Positions 26,264 through 37,100 of a stretch of 64,000 nucleotides of DNA are shown piece after piece. The position numbers were made by a program, and so were the translations under genes. The stretch spans positions 1 to 64,000 of the forward strand of contig NZ_BPET01000005.1 of assembly GCF_019654915.1 (NCBI RefSeq). The letters are read 5' to 3'. A model generated the notes under the pieces. The model had not been told where the DNA came from, searched no databases, and worked only from the letters and a program-made list of their open reading frames with translations. Numbering within the stretch: the stretch's first letter is position 1; each line of letters opens with the position of its first letter. This DNA is from Shewanella sp. MBTL60-007 (GTDB lineage Bacteria > Pseudomonadota > Gammaproteobacteria > Enterobacterales > Shewanellaceae).

Positions 26264-28233
26264 TCACCACCACTAAGCCTATTAACGAATTACTTAAAGA
26301 GTGGCAGGAGCAGCGACTTATCACCTCACTGGACCGTCACTTTGCCCTGCAATTAGCCCAGCTTCATCAGGAGTCAGCGCCACTATTTACCCTCATTTGT
26401 GCCTTAGTGAGCCAGTATCTATCGAGCCAGCATACCTGCTTGCCACTAAAACAGATCGATACCGAAAATCCGTTTAAAGAGCAGCTCAGCCAGTGTCAAA
26501 TAAATCTACAAACCGATGAGCTTGAAGCTGCACTATTACAGTTTGACGCCATAGGCACCGTCGATGGCGCCGAGCTTAAGCCACTGATTATCGATAAGGG
26601 TAACTTATATTTACAACGCTATTTCAGCTACGAAACACAGGTCGCCGAGCATCTCAATCGACTCTCGTTCGCGCCAGTCGACTCCAACCTTGATGATACT
26701 GAGCTAACTCACGCCAGTGAGCTATTGAATCAACTGTTTCCCGCATCTGAGCAGCAATACGATTGGCAGAAAATTGCCACCGCCACTGCGATGACCAAAA
26801 AGCTCGCCGTGATCACTGGCGGCCCGGGTACGGGTAAAACCACCACAGTGACTAAGCTGCTGTACTTGTTGTGCTCCAGACAAGAGATGACCATTAGACT
26901 GGTCGCGCCAACCGGTAAGGCAGCGGCACGCCTGAGTGAGTCCATAAAGGCGTCAAAGCTGAGGCTTGCCAGTGAGATGAGCCAAATGGGCATAGTCGAT
27001 CTGGATAAAAACATCGCCAACATTCCAGAAGAAGCGGCCACTCTACACCGACTGCTCGGTGTGATCCCCAACTCTCACCAGTTTAGGCATCATAAAGATA
27101 ACCCATTAAGGCTAGATCTGCTCGTAGTCGATGAAGCTTCCATGGTGGACTTGCCTATGATGCACAAAGTGCTATCGGCGTTACCCGAGCATGCAAGGTT
27201 AATCTTGCTTGGCGACCAAGACCAACTCGCCTCGGTCGAAGCTGGCGCGGTGCTCGCCGATATCTGCGCAGGGTTAAAACAGATCAATAAGAAGACTAAG
27301 CAAACTCGCTGGAAGATGCATTATTCACAACCCCAAGTAGAACTATTAGGTCAGCTAACCCGCACCTCATTAGCAGAGTTTGTTAGCCAAGATCCTAAGA
27401 TTGGCGACAGCCTATGTATGCTGATGCACAGCCACCGCTTTCAGGGCGATGCGGGTATTGGCCAACTCGCAATGGCAGTCAACCACTCAAATTTAGCGCG
27501 TATCACTGAAGTCTGGCAATCAGGGTATCAAGAGTTACTGTGGATAGAGCATGCGCTAGCCAATACTAGCCATAGCAGCTCGTTTGAAAATAAAGGGCTC
27601 GAGAGTTTACTCGAACAGAGTGTCGAGCAATACGGTGTCTACTTAGCGACCATGTCGCAGGAAGAGAACGATGCCGATAAGATCATCGACAGCTTCAACC
27701 AATACCGTATTTTATGTGCCATGCGCGCAGGAGAATACGGCGTTGAAGGAATAAACCAAAGCGTGACTAAAGCGCTCGCAGCCAAAGGATTGATCCAGCC
27801 AGAACAAGAGTTTTATGCAGGCCGGCCGGTTATCATTCAGAGCAATGATTACAACTTAGGACTATTTAACGGTGATATTGGCTTAATCTTACCCGATTGC
27901 AGTAGCCAAAGTCGTCGCTTAATGGCGCACTTTATCCAAGCCGATGGCAGTTTACTCAAGGTGTTACCTGCGCGGCTACCTAGCCACGAGACCTGTTACG
28001 CCATGACGGTTCATAAGAGCCAAGGCAGTGAATTTAGTCATGTGTCTTTAGTACTACCAATAAAGCCAAGTGTGGCGCAGCAGCAACTGTTAACCAAAGA
28101 GTTAGTCTATACCGCCATCACTCGTGCTAAGCATCACTTTACTTGCCTAGGCAGTCAAAGAGTGTTTGAGCAGGCTAGCCGTAGCTTAACCCAGCGCGCC
28201 TCGGGCTTGGCACAGCGTTTATGGCGCGATTAA
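26260..28233 (+). CDS. recD: Exodeoxyribonuclease V alpha subunit RecD
   Basis: RecD is the fast 5'-3' SF1B helicase of RecBCD. The 657 residues contain Walker A ITGGPGTGKTTTVTKL, motif Ia RLVAPTGKAAARLSES, motif II LLVVDEASMVDLPMMHKVL, motif III LILLGDQDQLASVEAG and the late motif YAMTVHKSQGSEF. The ATG overlaps the recB stop by four bases (ATGA), so translation is coupled. A 9-bp hairpin at 28252-28277 follows the operon. Confidence 0.95.
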   Translation: MITTTKPINELLKEWQEQRLITSLDRHFALQLAQLHQESAPLFTLICALVSQYLSSQHTCLPLKQIDTENPFKEQLSQCQINLQTDELEAALLQFDAIGTVDGAELKPLIIDKGNLYLQRYFSYETQVAEHLNRLSFAPVDSNLDDTELTHASELLNQLFPASEQQYDWQKIATATAMTKKLAVITGGPGTGKTTTVTKLLYLLCSRQEMTIRLVAPTGKAAARLSESIKASKLRLASEMSQMGIVDLDKNIANIPEEAATLHRLLGVIPNSHQFRHHKDNPLRLDLLVVDEASMVDLPMMHKVLSALPEHARLILLGDQDQLASVEAGAVLADICAGLKQINKKTKQTRWKMHYSQPQVELLGQLTRTSLAEFVSQDPKIGDSLCMLMHSHRFQGDAGIGQLAMAVNHSNLARITEVWQSGYQELLWIEHALANTSHSSSFENKGLESLLEQSVEQYGVYLATMSQEENDADKIIDSFNQYRILCAMRAGEYGVEGINQSVTKALAAKGLIQPEQEFYAGRPVIIQSNDYNLGLFNGDIGLILPDCSSQSRRLMAHFIQADGSLLKVLPARLPSHETCYAMTVHKSQGSEFSHVSLVLPIKPSVAQQQLLTKELVYTAITRAKHHFTCLGSQRVFEQASRSLTQRASGLAQRLWRD

Positions 28234-28251
28234 CAATTGTGATTGAAGTTA

Positions 28252-28277
28252 GTGCACCTTGTTTAAATAAGGTGCAC
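28252..28277 (+). terminator. Hairpin after recD
   Basis: GTGCACCTT (28252-28260) pairs perfectly with AAGGTGCAC (28269-28277) around an 8-base AT loop. No T-tract follows, so termination by this element alone is doubtful. Confidence 0.5.
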
Positions 28278-28403
28278 AGAGATGACGGACTCGAATATAA
28301 AAACAGCATTTAAGCTAAATCGACTAGGCAATACTTGCATTAAAAAGTGATTAAGCCATAGTGATTCAGCTGACTTTTATCATGGGTAACAGGTGGAGAC
28401 AAA

Positions 28404-29408
28404 ATGACCCAGAAGAATTTATTACTATTGTGTGGCGGCGGCGGTGATGAGCATAGTATCTCACTGTTATCGGCCAATTATTTTGAAGCGCAATTAGCCA
28501 CGTTACCCCACTTCAATGTGCTACGTGTAGAGCTCAATGCTAAAGGTCAATATCACACTCAAGCTGGTGAGCTTTGCGAGTTAACCAACAGCAAACAGAT
28601 CCGCTTCGATGATGAAACAAAAGCGCCTTGGGATGTGGACTATGTTATCCCCTGTATTCATGGCTACCCCGGTGAAACTGGTGACATACAGTCCTATTTC
28701 GGCTTGATCAACCTGCCCTACTTTGGCTGTGATTCTGAATCGAGCAGCAACTGCTTCAATAAAGTGACCGCCAAGATGTGGTTTAGTGCACTAGGGATCC
28801 CAAATACCCCCTATATTTTCTTAAGTGAATTTAATGAGCAGGCTTTGGTTCAAGCCAAGGCAGCACTAGAAAATTGGGGCTCAATCTTTATTAAAGCGGC
28901 GTCACAGGGTTCATCTGTAGGTTGTTATCGCGTTGATAGCATCGAACAACTTGCCAGCTCATTAGAAGAAGCCTTTACCTTTTCACCATATGTGGTGATC
29001 GAGAAGACGATTACCGCCCGTGAACTAGAGGTCGCCACTTATGAAGTTGATGGCGAGATCATCGCAACTAAACCCGGTGAAATTATCTGTGCCAGCAATA
29101 CATTCTATAGCTTCGATGAGAAGTATGCCGAAAACAGCCAAGCACAAACGGTAATTGAAGCCGATGTTGATGAAGCGATTGCGAAGCAAATTCAAGAATA
29201 TGCAATTAAAGCCTTTAAAGGGATGAAGTTACGTCATCTGTCGAGAATAGACTTCTTCTTAACCGAAGATAACGAAATTCTGCTAAATGAGATCAATACC
29301 TTCCCAGGTCAGACACAGATCTCTATGTTCCCTAAGATGCTACAAAATCATGGTCATGATTTTGCCCAATACCTTTCGGGTAACATTATGGCGCAGTTAA
29401 AGAGCTAA
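28404..29408 (+). CDS. ddlA: D-alanine-D-alanine ligase
   Basis: An ATP-grasp enzyme that makes the D-Ala-D-Ala dipeptide for peptidoglycan. The 334 residues show the N-terminal [15 protein letters not shown] motif, [15 protein letters not shown], then [30 protein letters not shown] and the Mg-binding end [19 protein letters not shown] followed by [13 protein letters not shown]. The family call is firm; the ddlA symbol (rather than ddlB or plain ddl) is by resemblance. It stands alone and ends at a strong bidirectional terminator shared with napC. Confidence 0.9.
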   Translation: MTQKNLLLLCGGGGDEHSISLLSANYFEAQLATLPHFNVLRVELNAKGQYHTQAGELCELTNSKQIRFDDETKAPWDVDYVIPCIHGYPGETGDIQSYFGLINLPYFGCDSESSSNCFNKVTAKMWFSALGIPNTPYIFLSEFNEQALVQAKAALENWGSIFIKAASQGSSVGCYRVDSIEQLASSLEEAFTFSPYVVIEKTITARELEVATYEVDGEIIATKPGEIICASNTFYSFDEKYAENSQAQTVIEADVDEAIAKQIQEYAIKAFKGMKLRHLSRIDFFLTEDNEILLNEINTFPGQTQISMFPKMLQNHGHDFAQYLSGNIMAQLKS

Positions 29409-29451
29409 CGTAAAATCTTACGTAAAAACCAGCACCTTTAGCCTTAAAAAC

Positions 29452-29481
29452 AAAAGCCAGCGCAATATGCGCTGGCTTTTT
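29452..29481. terminator. Bidirectional terminator between ddl and the nap operon
   Basis: A 13-bp perfect stem (AAAAGCCAGCGCA, 29452-29464; TGCGCTGGCTTTT, 29468-29480) with a three-base loop lies between convergent genes; A- and T-runs flank both sides. Confidence 0.95.
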
Positions 29482-29509
29482 AGTTTCAAGCGATTGTTGC
29501 AAGACTAGC

Positions 29510-30109
29510 CTACCAACCTTCAACACCTTTCATATCTGGAAGGTGGTGGGCAATACCCTTATGACAATCGATACAGGTCTTTTCACCACTGGCTAAAGAA
29601 GTAGAATGCATCTTAGCCGCTCGTGGTGATTGGCGAGTAAAGTCCATGTAATCGAAGTTGTGACAGTTACGACACTCAAGCGAATCATTGGCCTTTAAAC
29701 GTGCCCACTCATGCTCTGCGAGTTCACGACGCTTCTCTTCGAACTTCTCGCGGGTGTTAATGGTACCAAACACCTTACCCCAAACCTCTTTCGATGCTTG
29801 CATTTTACGGGCTATCTTATCGGTCCAGTTATGCGGTACGTGACAGTCTGGACAAGTTGCTCGTACGCCACTTCGGTTAGTGAAGTGAATGGTCGACTGC
29901 ATCTCTTGGTAGACGTTGTTTTCCATCTCGTGGCAACCAATACAGAACGCTTCTTGGTTAGTGACCTCTAGGGCGGTGTTAAAGCCCCCCCAGAAAATCA
30001 CACCAGCAACAAAACCACCGAGAGTTAGAAAACCTAAGCTGTAGTGAACACTTGGCTTTCTCAGCACAGCCCATACCTTTTTAAGGAAAGATCGTAATTT
30101 AGCGATCAT
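29510..30109 (-). CDS. napC: Tetraheme c-type cytochrome NapC
   Basis: A 199-residue membrane-anchored NapC/NirT-family quinol dehydrogenase that feeds electrons from the quinol pool to NapAB. One N-terminal transmembrane helix (about 23-43) is followed by four CxxCH heme motifs: CIGCH (56-60), CPDCH (86-90), CRNCH and CIDCH. It is the last gene of napEDABC, 8 bases after napB, with ribosome site AGGAG. A NapC (rather than NapGH) marks this as the alpha-type nap cluster of Shewanella. Confidence 0.96.
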   Translation of the reverse strand: MIAKLRSFLKKVWAVLRKPSVHYSLGFLTLGGFVAGVIFWGGFNTALEVTNQEAFCIGCHEMENNVYQEMQSTIHFTNRSGVRATCPDCHVPHNWTDKIARKMQASKEVWGKVFGTINTREKFEEKRRELAEHEWARLKANDSLECRNCHNFDYMDFTRQSPRAAKMHSTSLASGEKTCIDCHKGIAHHLPDMKGVEGW

Positions 30110-30117
30110 AACTACTC

Positions 30118-30603
30118 CTAGTGTTCTTTCTTATTAGAATCAGCTTTTATTAGCTGATCCATATCCACAAATTCGTTAGGCACTAAAATTTTAGCGTCGA
30201 GCTGTGGAACGTGACATTGTGTACAGAAGTAACGTCTTGGAGACAGTGTCGCTAGGAAATTGTTCTCTCTATCCATGTAGTGAGTCACACTCACCATAGG
30301 TGCTTGAGAGTCTCCGGTGCGACTACGATCATGGCAAGACATACACTTATTCACTTTTAAGTTCACCTGATAGCCGTCAATTTTATGAGGGATAACTGGT
30401 GGCTGCATCGGATAGTTGCGCACTTCCTTGACGTCAGTGTTAATCACTTTTTGCATTGCCGGTGGCGTTGGCTCTACGTTTAGCGGTGCATCACGCAGCG
30501 TCGCTATTTTGTCCGCTGGAATAACCTCTGCTGCAACATTAAACGCACTTACTATAGATAAGCTCATCAAAGCAGCTGCAGATACTCGTGTTAATGCTTT
30601 CAT
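30118..30603 (-). CDS. napB: Diheme cytochrome c NapB
   Basis: A 161-residue periplasmic electron-transfer subunit of nitrate reductase. A signal peptide ends near AAEV (about residue 25). Two heme-attachment motifs, CMSCH (87-91) and CTQCH (127-131), and the conserved [13 protein letters not shown] and [15 protein letters not shown] segments identify it. An AAGGAG site precedes the ATG, 12 bases after napA. It accepts electrons from NapC and passes them to NapA. Confidence 0.96.
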   Translation of the reverse strand: MKALTRVSAAALMSLSIVSAFNVAAEVIPADKIATLRDAPLNVEPTPPAMQKVINTDVKEVRNYPMQPPVIPHKIDGYQVNLKVNKCMSCHDRSRTGDSQAPMVSVTHYMDRENNFLATLSPRRYFCTQCHVPQLDAKILVPNEFVDMDQLIKADSNKKEH

Positions 30604-30615
30604 TATTATTTCTCC

Positions 30616-33111
30616 TTATGCCTTGACGATCTTCACTGCACACTTCTTAAAGTCCGTCTGCTTAGACAGAGGATCAGTCGCATCGAGCGTCACCTTGTTA
30701 ATAAGCTGACTGGCGTCGAACCAAGGCACAAATACCAAACCTACTGGTGGCTTGTTACGACCACGAGTTTCTACACGGGTCTTGATTTCACCTCGACGAG
30801 AAATAACACGCACCTCATCACCACGACGTAGACCACGTTTTTTCGCATCTTGTGGATGCATAAAGCACACTGCATCAGGGAAAGCACGATAAAGCTCTGG
30901 GACACGTTGCGTCATTGAACCTGAGTGCCAATGCTCAAGCACACGACCTGTCGACAACCAGATATCAAATTCATCGTCTGGTGATTCAGCCGCGGGCTCG
31001 TATGGCAGTGCATAGATAACAGCCTTACCATCAGGCTTACCGTAAAACTCGAACCCTTTACCTGGTTTCACATAGGGATCGCTCCCCTCTTTAAAGCGCC
31101 ACTTGGTCTCTTTACCGTCAACAACTGGCCAGCGTAGACCATGAACCTCGTGATAGGTATCGAATGGTGCAAGATCGTGGGCATGGCCTCGACCGAAGGT
31201 CGCGTACTCTTCAAAGAGACCCTTTTGCACATAGAAGCCAAACGCTTCCGCTTCATCATTCATATATTTGCTGTTTCTATCTGACAGTGGGAATTTCTCA
31301 ACATTGCCGTTTTGGAAAAGCACTTCGAACAAGGTCTTACCTTTAAAGTCAGGGTTTGCAGCGAGTACGTCTGCAGGCCAAACTTCGTCGGTTGTGAAAC
31401 GCTTAGAAAACTCCATCAGCTGCCAAAGGTCTGAGCGTGACTCCCCCGGTGCTTTGACCATCTGGTGCCAAAACTGGGTACGACGCTCTGCGTTACCATA
31501 GGCGCCCTCTTTCTCAACCCACATAGCGGTCGGAAGAATAAGATCGGCAGCCTGTGTGGTCACAGTTGGATAAGCATCTGAAACAACGATGAAGTTTTCA
31601 GGATTACGGTAACCCGGTAGACCTTCTTGGTTAATATTAGGAGCAGCCTGCATATTGTTGTTCACCTGAACCCAATAGGCATTGATATCACCATCTTTTA
31701 GGCGACGATTTTGCTCAACCGCGTGATAGCCTGGTTTTGGCGGAATAATGCCACTTGGAATACGCCAAATCTTTTCCGCAATCGCTCTATGTTTAGGATT
31801 CTTAACCACCATATCGGCAGGCAGACGGTGTGAAAAGGTGCCCACTTCTCGGGCTGTACCACAAGCAGACGGCTGACCCGTAAGCGAGAATGGGCTGTTA
31901 CCCGGCGTCGAGATCTTACCGGTTAGCAGGTGAATATTATAAATCAAATTGTTACACCACACTCCACGAGTGTGCTGGTTAAAGCCCATAGTCCAGAAAG
32001 AGGTGACTTTCCTATTTGGATCGGCGTATAGCTCTGCTAATTCAACTAGCTTATGCTCTGGTACACCAGATAGCTTACTGACTGACTTAACATCATAGTC
32101 TGCAACAAAGCGCTTAAATGCATCAAAATCAATAGCGGTAGACTTACCCGCCGTCGCCACATTCTTCGCCGCTTTTTGTAGCGGATGTGATGGGCGCAGG
32201 CCATAACCGATATCGGTTTCGCCTTGGCGGAAGTTAACGTGCTTATTAACAAAGTCCCAGTTAACTTTATCATTTTGAATGATGTAGTTAGCAATATAGT
32301 TAAGAATTGCTAGGTCGGTTTGAGGGGTAAACACTATGCCTAAATCCGCAAGATCGAAGGATCTGTGCTCGAAAGTAGAAAGTACTGAAACCTTCACATG
32401 CGGCGCACTTAAGCGGCGATCCGTTACGCGACTCCAAAGGATCGGGTGCATCTCGGCCATGTTTGAGCCCCAAAGCACGAATGCATCGGCCGCTTCCATA
32501 TCATCATAGCAGCCCATAGGTTCATCGATACCGAAGGTTCGCATAAAGCCACCTACCGCTGAAGCCATACAGTGACGCGCGTTAGGATCGATATTGTTAG
32601 AACCAAAACCCGCTTTCATCAATTTTGAAGCTGCATAGCCTTCCCAAACTGTCCACTGGCCAGAGCCAAACATACCAATCGCGGTAGGCCCTTTCTCTTT
32701 GATGGTTTTCTTCCACTTTTGCGCCATGGTGTCAAAGGCGGTATCCCAAGAAACGGAGGTAAACTCACCGTTCTTGTCATACTTACCATCAGTCATACGT
32801 AGCATTGGCGTTTGCAGTCTATCTTTACCGTACATGATCTTAGATAGGAAATAGCCTTTAATACAGTTAAGGCCCTTGTTTACTTCACTTTCTGCATCAC
32901 CATGCGTAGCAACCACTTTGCCATCGCGGGTCGCGACAATCACCGAGCAACCTGTACCACAAAAGCGACATGGCGCCTTGTTCCATTCTAGTTTTGTTTC
33001 TTCAGAACTAGTGATCAGGTTACTCGCGGTTGCGGGTAAGGCTAAACCAGCCACACTTGCAGCAGTTAATGCTGCATTGGCCTTCATAAATTCGCGTCTG
33101 TTCATTTTCAT
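30616..33111 (-). CDS. napA: Periplasmic nitrate reductase catalytic subunit NapA
   Basis: An 831-residue Mo-bis-MGD enzyme that reduces nitrate to nitrite in the periplasm. A Tat signal ([19 protein letters not shown]) leads; the [4Fe-4S] ligands are Cys48, Cys51, Cys55 and Cys83 ([10 protein letters not shown] ... GLNCIKGYF); the molybdenum ligand is Cys181 in [13 protein letters not shown]. Length equals that of typical NapA. The start overlaps the napD stop as ATGA, consistent with napD encoding its Tat-signal-binding chaperone. Expression is probably anaerobic and nitrate-responsive, judging from the sites at 33714-33757. Confidence 0.98.
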   Translation of the reverse strand: MKMNRREFMKANAALTAASVAGLALPATASNLITSSEETKLEWNKAPCRFCGTGCSVIVATRDGKVVATHGDAESEVNKGLNCIKGYFLSKIMYGKDRLQTPMLRMTDGKYDKNGEFTSVSWDTAFDTMAQKWKKTIKEKGPTAIGMFGSGQWTVWEGYAASKLMKAGFGSNNIDPNARHCMASAVGGFMRTFGIDEPMGCYDDMEAADAFVLWGSNMAEMHPILWSRVTDRRLSAPHVKVSVLSTFEHRSFDLADLGIVFTPQTDLAILNYIANYIIQNDKVNWDFVNKHVNFRQGETDIGYGLRPSHPLQKAAKNVATAGKSTAIDFDAFKRFVADYDVKSVSKLSGVPEHKLVELAELYADPNRKVTSFWTMGFNQHTRGVWCNNLIYNIHLLTGKISTPGNSPFSLTGQPSACGTAREVGTFSHRLPADMVVKNPKHRAIAEKIWRIPSGIIPPKPGYHAVEQNRRLKDGDINAYWVQVNNNMQAAPNINQEGLPGYRNPENFIVVSDAYPTVTTQAADLILPTAMWVEKEGAYGNAERRTQFWHQMVKAPGESRSDLWQLMEFSKRFTTDEVWPADVLAANPDFKGKTLFEVLFQNGNVEKFPLSDRNSKYMNDEAEAFGFYVQKGLFEEYATFGRGHAHDLAPFDTYHEVHGLRWPVVDGKETKWRFKEGSDPYVKPGKGFEFYGKPDGKAVIYALPYEPAAESPDDEFDIWLSTGRVLEHWHSGSMTQRVPELYRAFPDAVCFMHPQDAKKRGLRRGDEVRVISRRGEIKTRVETRGRNKPPVGLVFVPWFDASQLINKVTLDATDPLSKQTDFKKCAVKIVKA

Positions 33112-33365
33112 TGTTCACCCTCTTCAAGCACTTCACTTTGGTGATAAACCATTGCCGCTGACAACACTCCAGGTATCGCGTTAATGGCTTCAATACTTGT
33201 CATTAATGATTTCTGGCTATCGCCTTCTAACACTACGACCAATTTCACTTCGTTATTTACCGACAATTCAGCATTTTCCATATCAATAATGGTTTGCCTT
33301 ACTGTGGACATCTGCTCAGGCTGTACTTGAAGTACTAAGCTAGTTACGTGAAGTTCATTGCTCAT
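33108..33365 (-). CDS. napD: Nitrate reductase assembly chaperone NapD
   Basis: An 85-residue cytoplasmic chaperone that binds the NapA Tat signal and delays export until cofactor insertion. The family pattern is present: [20 protein letters not shown], then [20 protein letters not shown] and a [17 protein letters not shown] tail. A GTG at 33372-33374 would add three residues; the ATG at 33365 gives the usual N-terminus. It overlaps napA by four bases and follows the broken napE. Confidence 0.92.
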   Translation of the reverse strand: MSNELHVTSLVLQVQPEQMSTVRQTIIDMENAELSVNNEVKLVVVLEGDSQKSLMTSIEAINAIPGVLSAAMVYHQSEVLEEGEQ

Positions 33366-33408
33366 TTTTATCACTCTATTTATATGTATTTATTTTGTTT
33401 TTATCGAT

Positions 33409-33566
33409 TTAGCCAGCACCTGGCGGACCTGTTAGAATTTGGCCGAACCAAATTGCAAAACCTAAGCCTGACACAAGCAAAATAGATAAAAGTGGGGCGA
33501 GAAAACGGTTAGAAAAATAAATATTCTAAATTCTAGCTTTTTCTCATCATTCGGTGTGGAACTCAT
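33409..33566 (-). pseudogene. napE: napE with an apparent 1-base deletion
   Basis: NapE is a ~50-60 residue single-span membrane protein of unknown function encoded first in alpha-type nap operons. From the ATG at 33566 (GGAGG site four bases before) the frame gives a NapE-like start, KLEFRIFIFLTVF, then runs to an early stop. The remainder, LAPLLSILLVSGLGFAIWFG followed by a GPPGAG end and TAA at 33409, is in another frame. Restoring one base near 33500 (a lost C in TTTC-TCGCC) gives a clean 52-residue NapE. It is either a genuine null mutation or a sequencing indel. Confidence 0.82.
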
Positions 33567-33713
33567 AAATCCTCCAACAAGTGGGGCTATCTAACATGAT
33601 TTTATGGCGGCCTGAACTACTGTAAAACAAGATAACTCATTGCCTTTTTAAGGTATTGATTATGTACTTTTATCTTGCCGAAAATGATATCAATAAGTTA
33701 ACAAGGTTCTGTA

Positions 33714-33729
33714 TACCCACAATTCGGTA
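33714..33729 (-). promoter_or_regulatory. Candidate NarP/NarL 7-2-7 site upstream of nap
   Basis: TACCCAC AA TTCGGTA fits the inverted heptamer layout TACYYMT-N2-AKRRGTA with three mismatches. It lies about 150 bases upstream of napE, adjacent to the FNR-like site. Nitrate-responsive NarP control of nap operons is known in gammaproteobacteria; this particular site is an inference. Confidence 0.45.
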
Positions 33730-33743
33730 AAACCATAGGTTGG

Positions 33744-33757
33744 TTGATCCAGATCAT
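33744..33757 (-). promoter_or_regulatory. Candidate FNR/EtrA (or CRP) site upstream of nap
   Basis: TTGATCCAGATCAT matches the FNR consensus TTGATNNNNATCAA at nine of ten fixed positions, about 180 bases upstream of napE. FNR-type or CRP control of anaerobic respiration genes is established in Shewanella; the two motifs are hard to separate by eye. Confidence 0.6.
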
Positions 33758-34060
33758 CATTTTCAACAACAAGGTACGAAGATCACCCTTCCTAACCCAT
33801 TTCCACGATTAAATAACCATCAAAAACACTTATTAAGCTATCCATAACATACTAAACAATGGGTTAGGAGTGGCTAAATTTCAATCAAACTTGGCAGTTT
33901 TATAACAAAATATTCACTAAGAGGTATTAAGCTTATTTTAAGATAGGTTAAATATTGCGCGAAACGGCAGAGATTGAAGCTAGAGAGTAAAGCCCATAGG
34001 GCCAATAATAAAAATTGGGAATTTAGCTGACAGGATTCCCGTGATGGGATGGAAGGTAAT

Positions 34061-34093
34061 AAAAAACGCACGTCATAAACGTGCGCTTTTTTT
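34061..34093 (-). terminator. Terminator downstream of hrpA
   Basis: CGCACGT (34067-34073) and ACGTGCG (34079-34085) form a stem flanked by an A-run on one side and a T-run on the other, directly beyond the hrpA stop at 34116. Confidence 0.8.
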
Positions 34094-34115
34094 ACGAAAA
34101 AAGCTCTTTTTTACA

Positions 34116-37100
34116 TCATGCTTGAGCTATCTGATTTAAAATTCGCTTCTCTGAAATGGGATAAGCAGTACCTAATACTTGGGCAAAGCAGGAGACGCGG
34201 TATTCCTCAATCATCCAACGCGCTTCGATTAACACCTCAGGTGTTGGCATCGACTTAGGCAACTTAGCCATCTGCGCCTTTAACACCTCTTGCACCTTAT
34301 TGATGCTGTGCATATGCAAGCGGTCTCGATTAGGGTCCACTGGAAGCTTCTCTAAGCGGTTTTCAATTCCCTTGAGATAACGGTTAAGATCGCCTAATCG
34401 CTGCCAACCGGACTGCTCCACAAAGCCTTTAAACACCAGTTGATCCAATTGGTTTTGAATATCGCTCATCGCAAAGGCGATATCTAGACTGATCTTGCCC
34501 TTCAAGCGTTTCTTAATTCGATTGTAGATGGTCAGAATTTCCTCTACCTTCAGCGCAATTTTTTCAGCCGCTGGATTAAGCTCTTGTCTCACCCAGTCTT
34601 TCGCCTCGGCAAACGAGGCTTCAGAGCGCACATCTAAGCCCTTTTCGTCCAACAACTGCTGTACTGCTGCCGATAAAATATCATCAATCAAGATATTAAC
34701 CTGCCCAAATGGATTAAAGTACATCGCCAGCTTTGCTTTGTTAGGCAGTGACTTTTGCAGATGTTTTACCGGCGAAGGAATATTGAGCAGCAGTAATCGC
34801 TGTAAACCAAGCTTATGCTGTTTCTGTGCCTCGAACTCATCATCAAACAATTTGATCGATACACTGCTCTTATCATCTACCAACGCGGGGAAGGCTTTAA
34901 CCTCAAAGTTGCCCTTCTTCTGCTCAAATTGCTTGGGCAGATCACCAAAGCTCCACTGCTCAAGCCCTTTTTGCTCAATACCTGAATCCGCGACCTTGCG
35001 GATAGCCTGCACAACCTGACCTTGCATACTTGCCTTTAATGGCTCCAGCTCTCGTCCTTCAGCGAGCAACTTACCCTTGTCGCCTTCTATCTTAAAGTTA
35101 ACGAGAAGATGTTTAACTAACTGAGTAGTATCAAAGTCATCCGGCGAAATACGGGTACCACTCATGCGCAGTAGTTGTTTGCACATTGCATCGATTAAAG
35201 GCAGTTCAAAAGGCGTCATCGCCTGTAAACAGGCTTTAGCGTAATCTGGCGCGGGTACAAAATTTCGGCGCAGTGCCTTAGGCAATGACTTGATAAGTGC
35301 AATACATTTCTCTTCACGAAGACCCGGCACTATCCAGTCAAAATCAGCTTCATCAACTTGATTAATCAATGCCACAGGTATGTGCACCGATACACCATCG
35401 TCAGCAGCCGATGGTTCAAAGTGATAACTGACATTAAGTACCAAGTTACCCTTATGCCATTTTTCAGGGAAATCCAAGGCCGATATATGCTCGCTACTAC
35501 GCTGCATCAACGACTCGCGCTCAAAGTCTAAAAGCTCTGGTGTAGTTTGCTTAGCTTTTTTCCACCACTTTAAGAATTTAGGTGCGTTATAGATCCCATC
35601 AGGGATCTTGGGCTCGTAGAATGCATATAGCGCCTGCTCATCCACCAAAATATCTCGGCGACGCGACTTATGCTCAAGCGATTCAATATCCAGCAGTAGC
35701 TTCTGGTTTTTGATGAAAAATGCTTCGTTAGTGCGCAGTTCACCGTCTGCTAATGCCGAGCGAATAAAGATTTCACGGGCTTCAACTGGCTCGACTGGGC
35801 CATATTGCACCTTACGGCGATTAACGATTTGCAAACCGTAGAGCACTTGATTCTCAAGCGCGACCACCGAGCCCTGCTTGGACTCAAAATGTGGTTCGAC
35901 ATAGTTTTTCTTCACCAAATGTGCCGCTAGAGGCTCAACCCACTCAGGTTGAATTTTAGCGCAGCAACGTGCGAACAAGCGCGAGGTTTCGGTGAGCTCT
36001 GCCGCCATGATCCATTTGGGGCCTTTTTTAGCTAAAGGTGAACCTGGGAACACGAAGAACTTTCGATTGCGTGCGCCTAAGTATTCATTGTCTTTATCTT
36101 TAAAGCCAATATGGCTTAATAGACCCGTCAATAAAGAGCGATGCAAGCCTTCATAATCAAGCTCTTCAGTCGGAGAGTTAAGCTTCCACTTAAGCTCATG
36201 AGTGGCTTGCCTTAACTGAGTGTACAAATCTTGCCATTCACGAACCCGCAGATACGCTAAAAACTCAGCTTTACATTGCTTTCTAAACTGACTACTCGAT
36301 AACTCTTTCTGGCTTTGTTTAATATGATCCCAAAGATTAAGCCATGAAACGAAATCAGAGTCTTTATCGCTAAAGCGATTATGTGCCTGATCTGCCGCTT
36401 GCTTCTTGTCCATCGGGCGCTCACGAGGATCTTGAATAGAAAGACCTGCGGTGATCACTAAGGCTTCATGTAAACAACCATTTTGCTGCGCCTCAATCAC
36501 CATACGTGCAAGCCGGGGATCCACAGGAATATGCGCCAACTGACGCCCAAGCTGAGTCAGATTCAGCTTACCTTTACCCTTTGTGACAGCTTGCAGCTCT
36601 TCAAGCAGCAAGAAACCGTCTCGAATGTAACGCGCATCAGGTGGCTGAATAAATGGGAAGCCTTCGATATCGCCTAAACCAATCGACAGCATCTTCAAAA
36701 TTACTGAGGCTAAGTTAGTACGCAGGATCTCAGGGTCGGTAAATTCAGGACGTGAGATAAAATCATCTTCACTATAAAGCCTGATACAGATACCTGGTGC
36801 AACACGACCACAGCGCCCCTGCCTTTGATTGGCACTGGCTTGAGAGATAGGCTCGATGGGCAGGCGCTGCACTTTAGTTCGGTAACTATAACGACTAATC
36901 CGTGCAGTACCGGGGTCAATCACATAACGAATGCCGGGTACAGTTAGTGAGGTCTCTGCAACGTTGGTTGCTAATACAATACGGCGGCCAACGTGACTCT
37001 TAAAGACTTTTGACTGCTCACCATAAGAAAGACGAGCGTATAACGGTAAGATCTCTGTATCGCGGTAATTACGGCGATTTAGCTGCTCGGCAACATCTCG

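Larger units (their letters stand above)
33567..34060. other. nap operon upstream region
   Basis: About 500 bases between napE and the hrpA terminator. It holds the candidate NarP and FNR sites listed separately; the remainder, 33760-34060, is AT-rich and shows no convincing gene. Confidence 0.6.

Noticed and set aside
34528-35019. A 163-codon open frame on the + strand inside hrpA
   Set aside because: It is antisense to a well-conserved helicase, has no ribosome site, and its Ser/Cys/Leu-rich translation is typical of a shadow frame.
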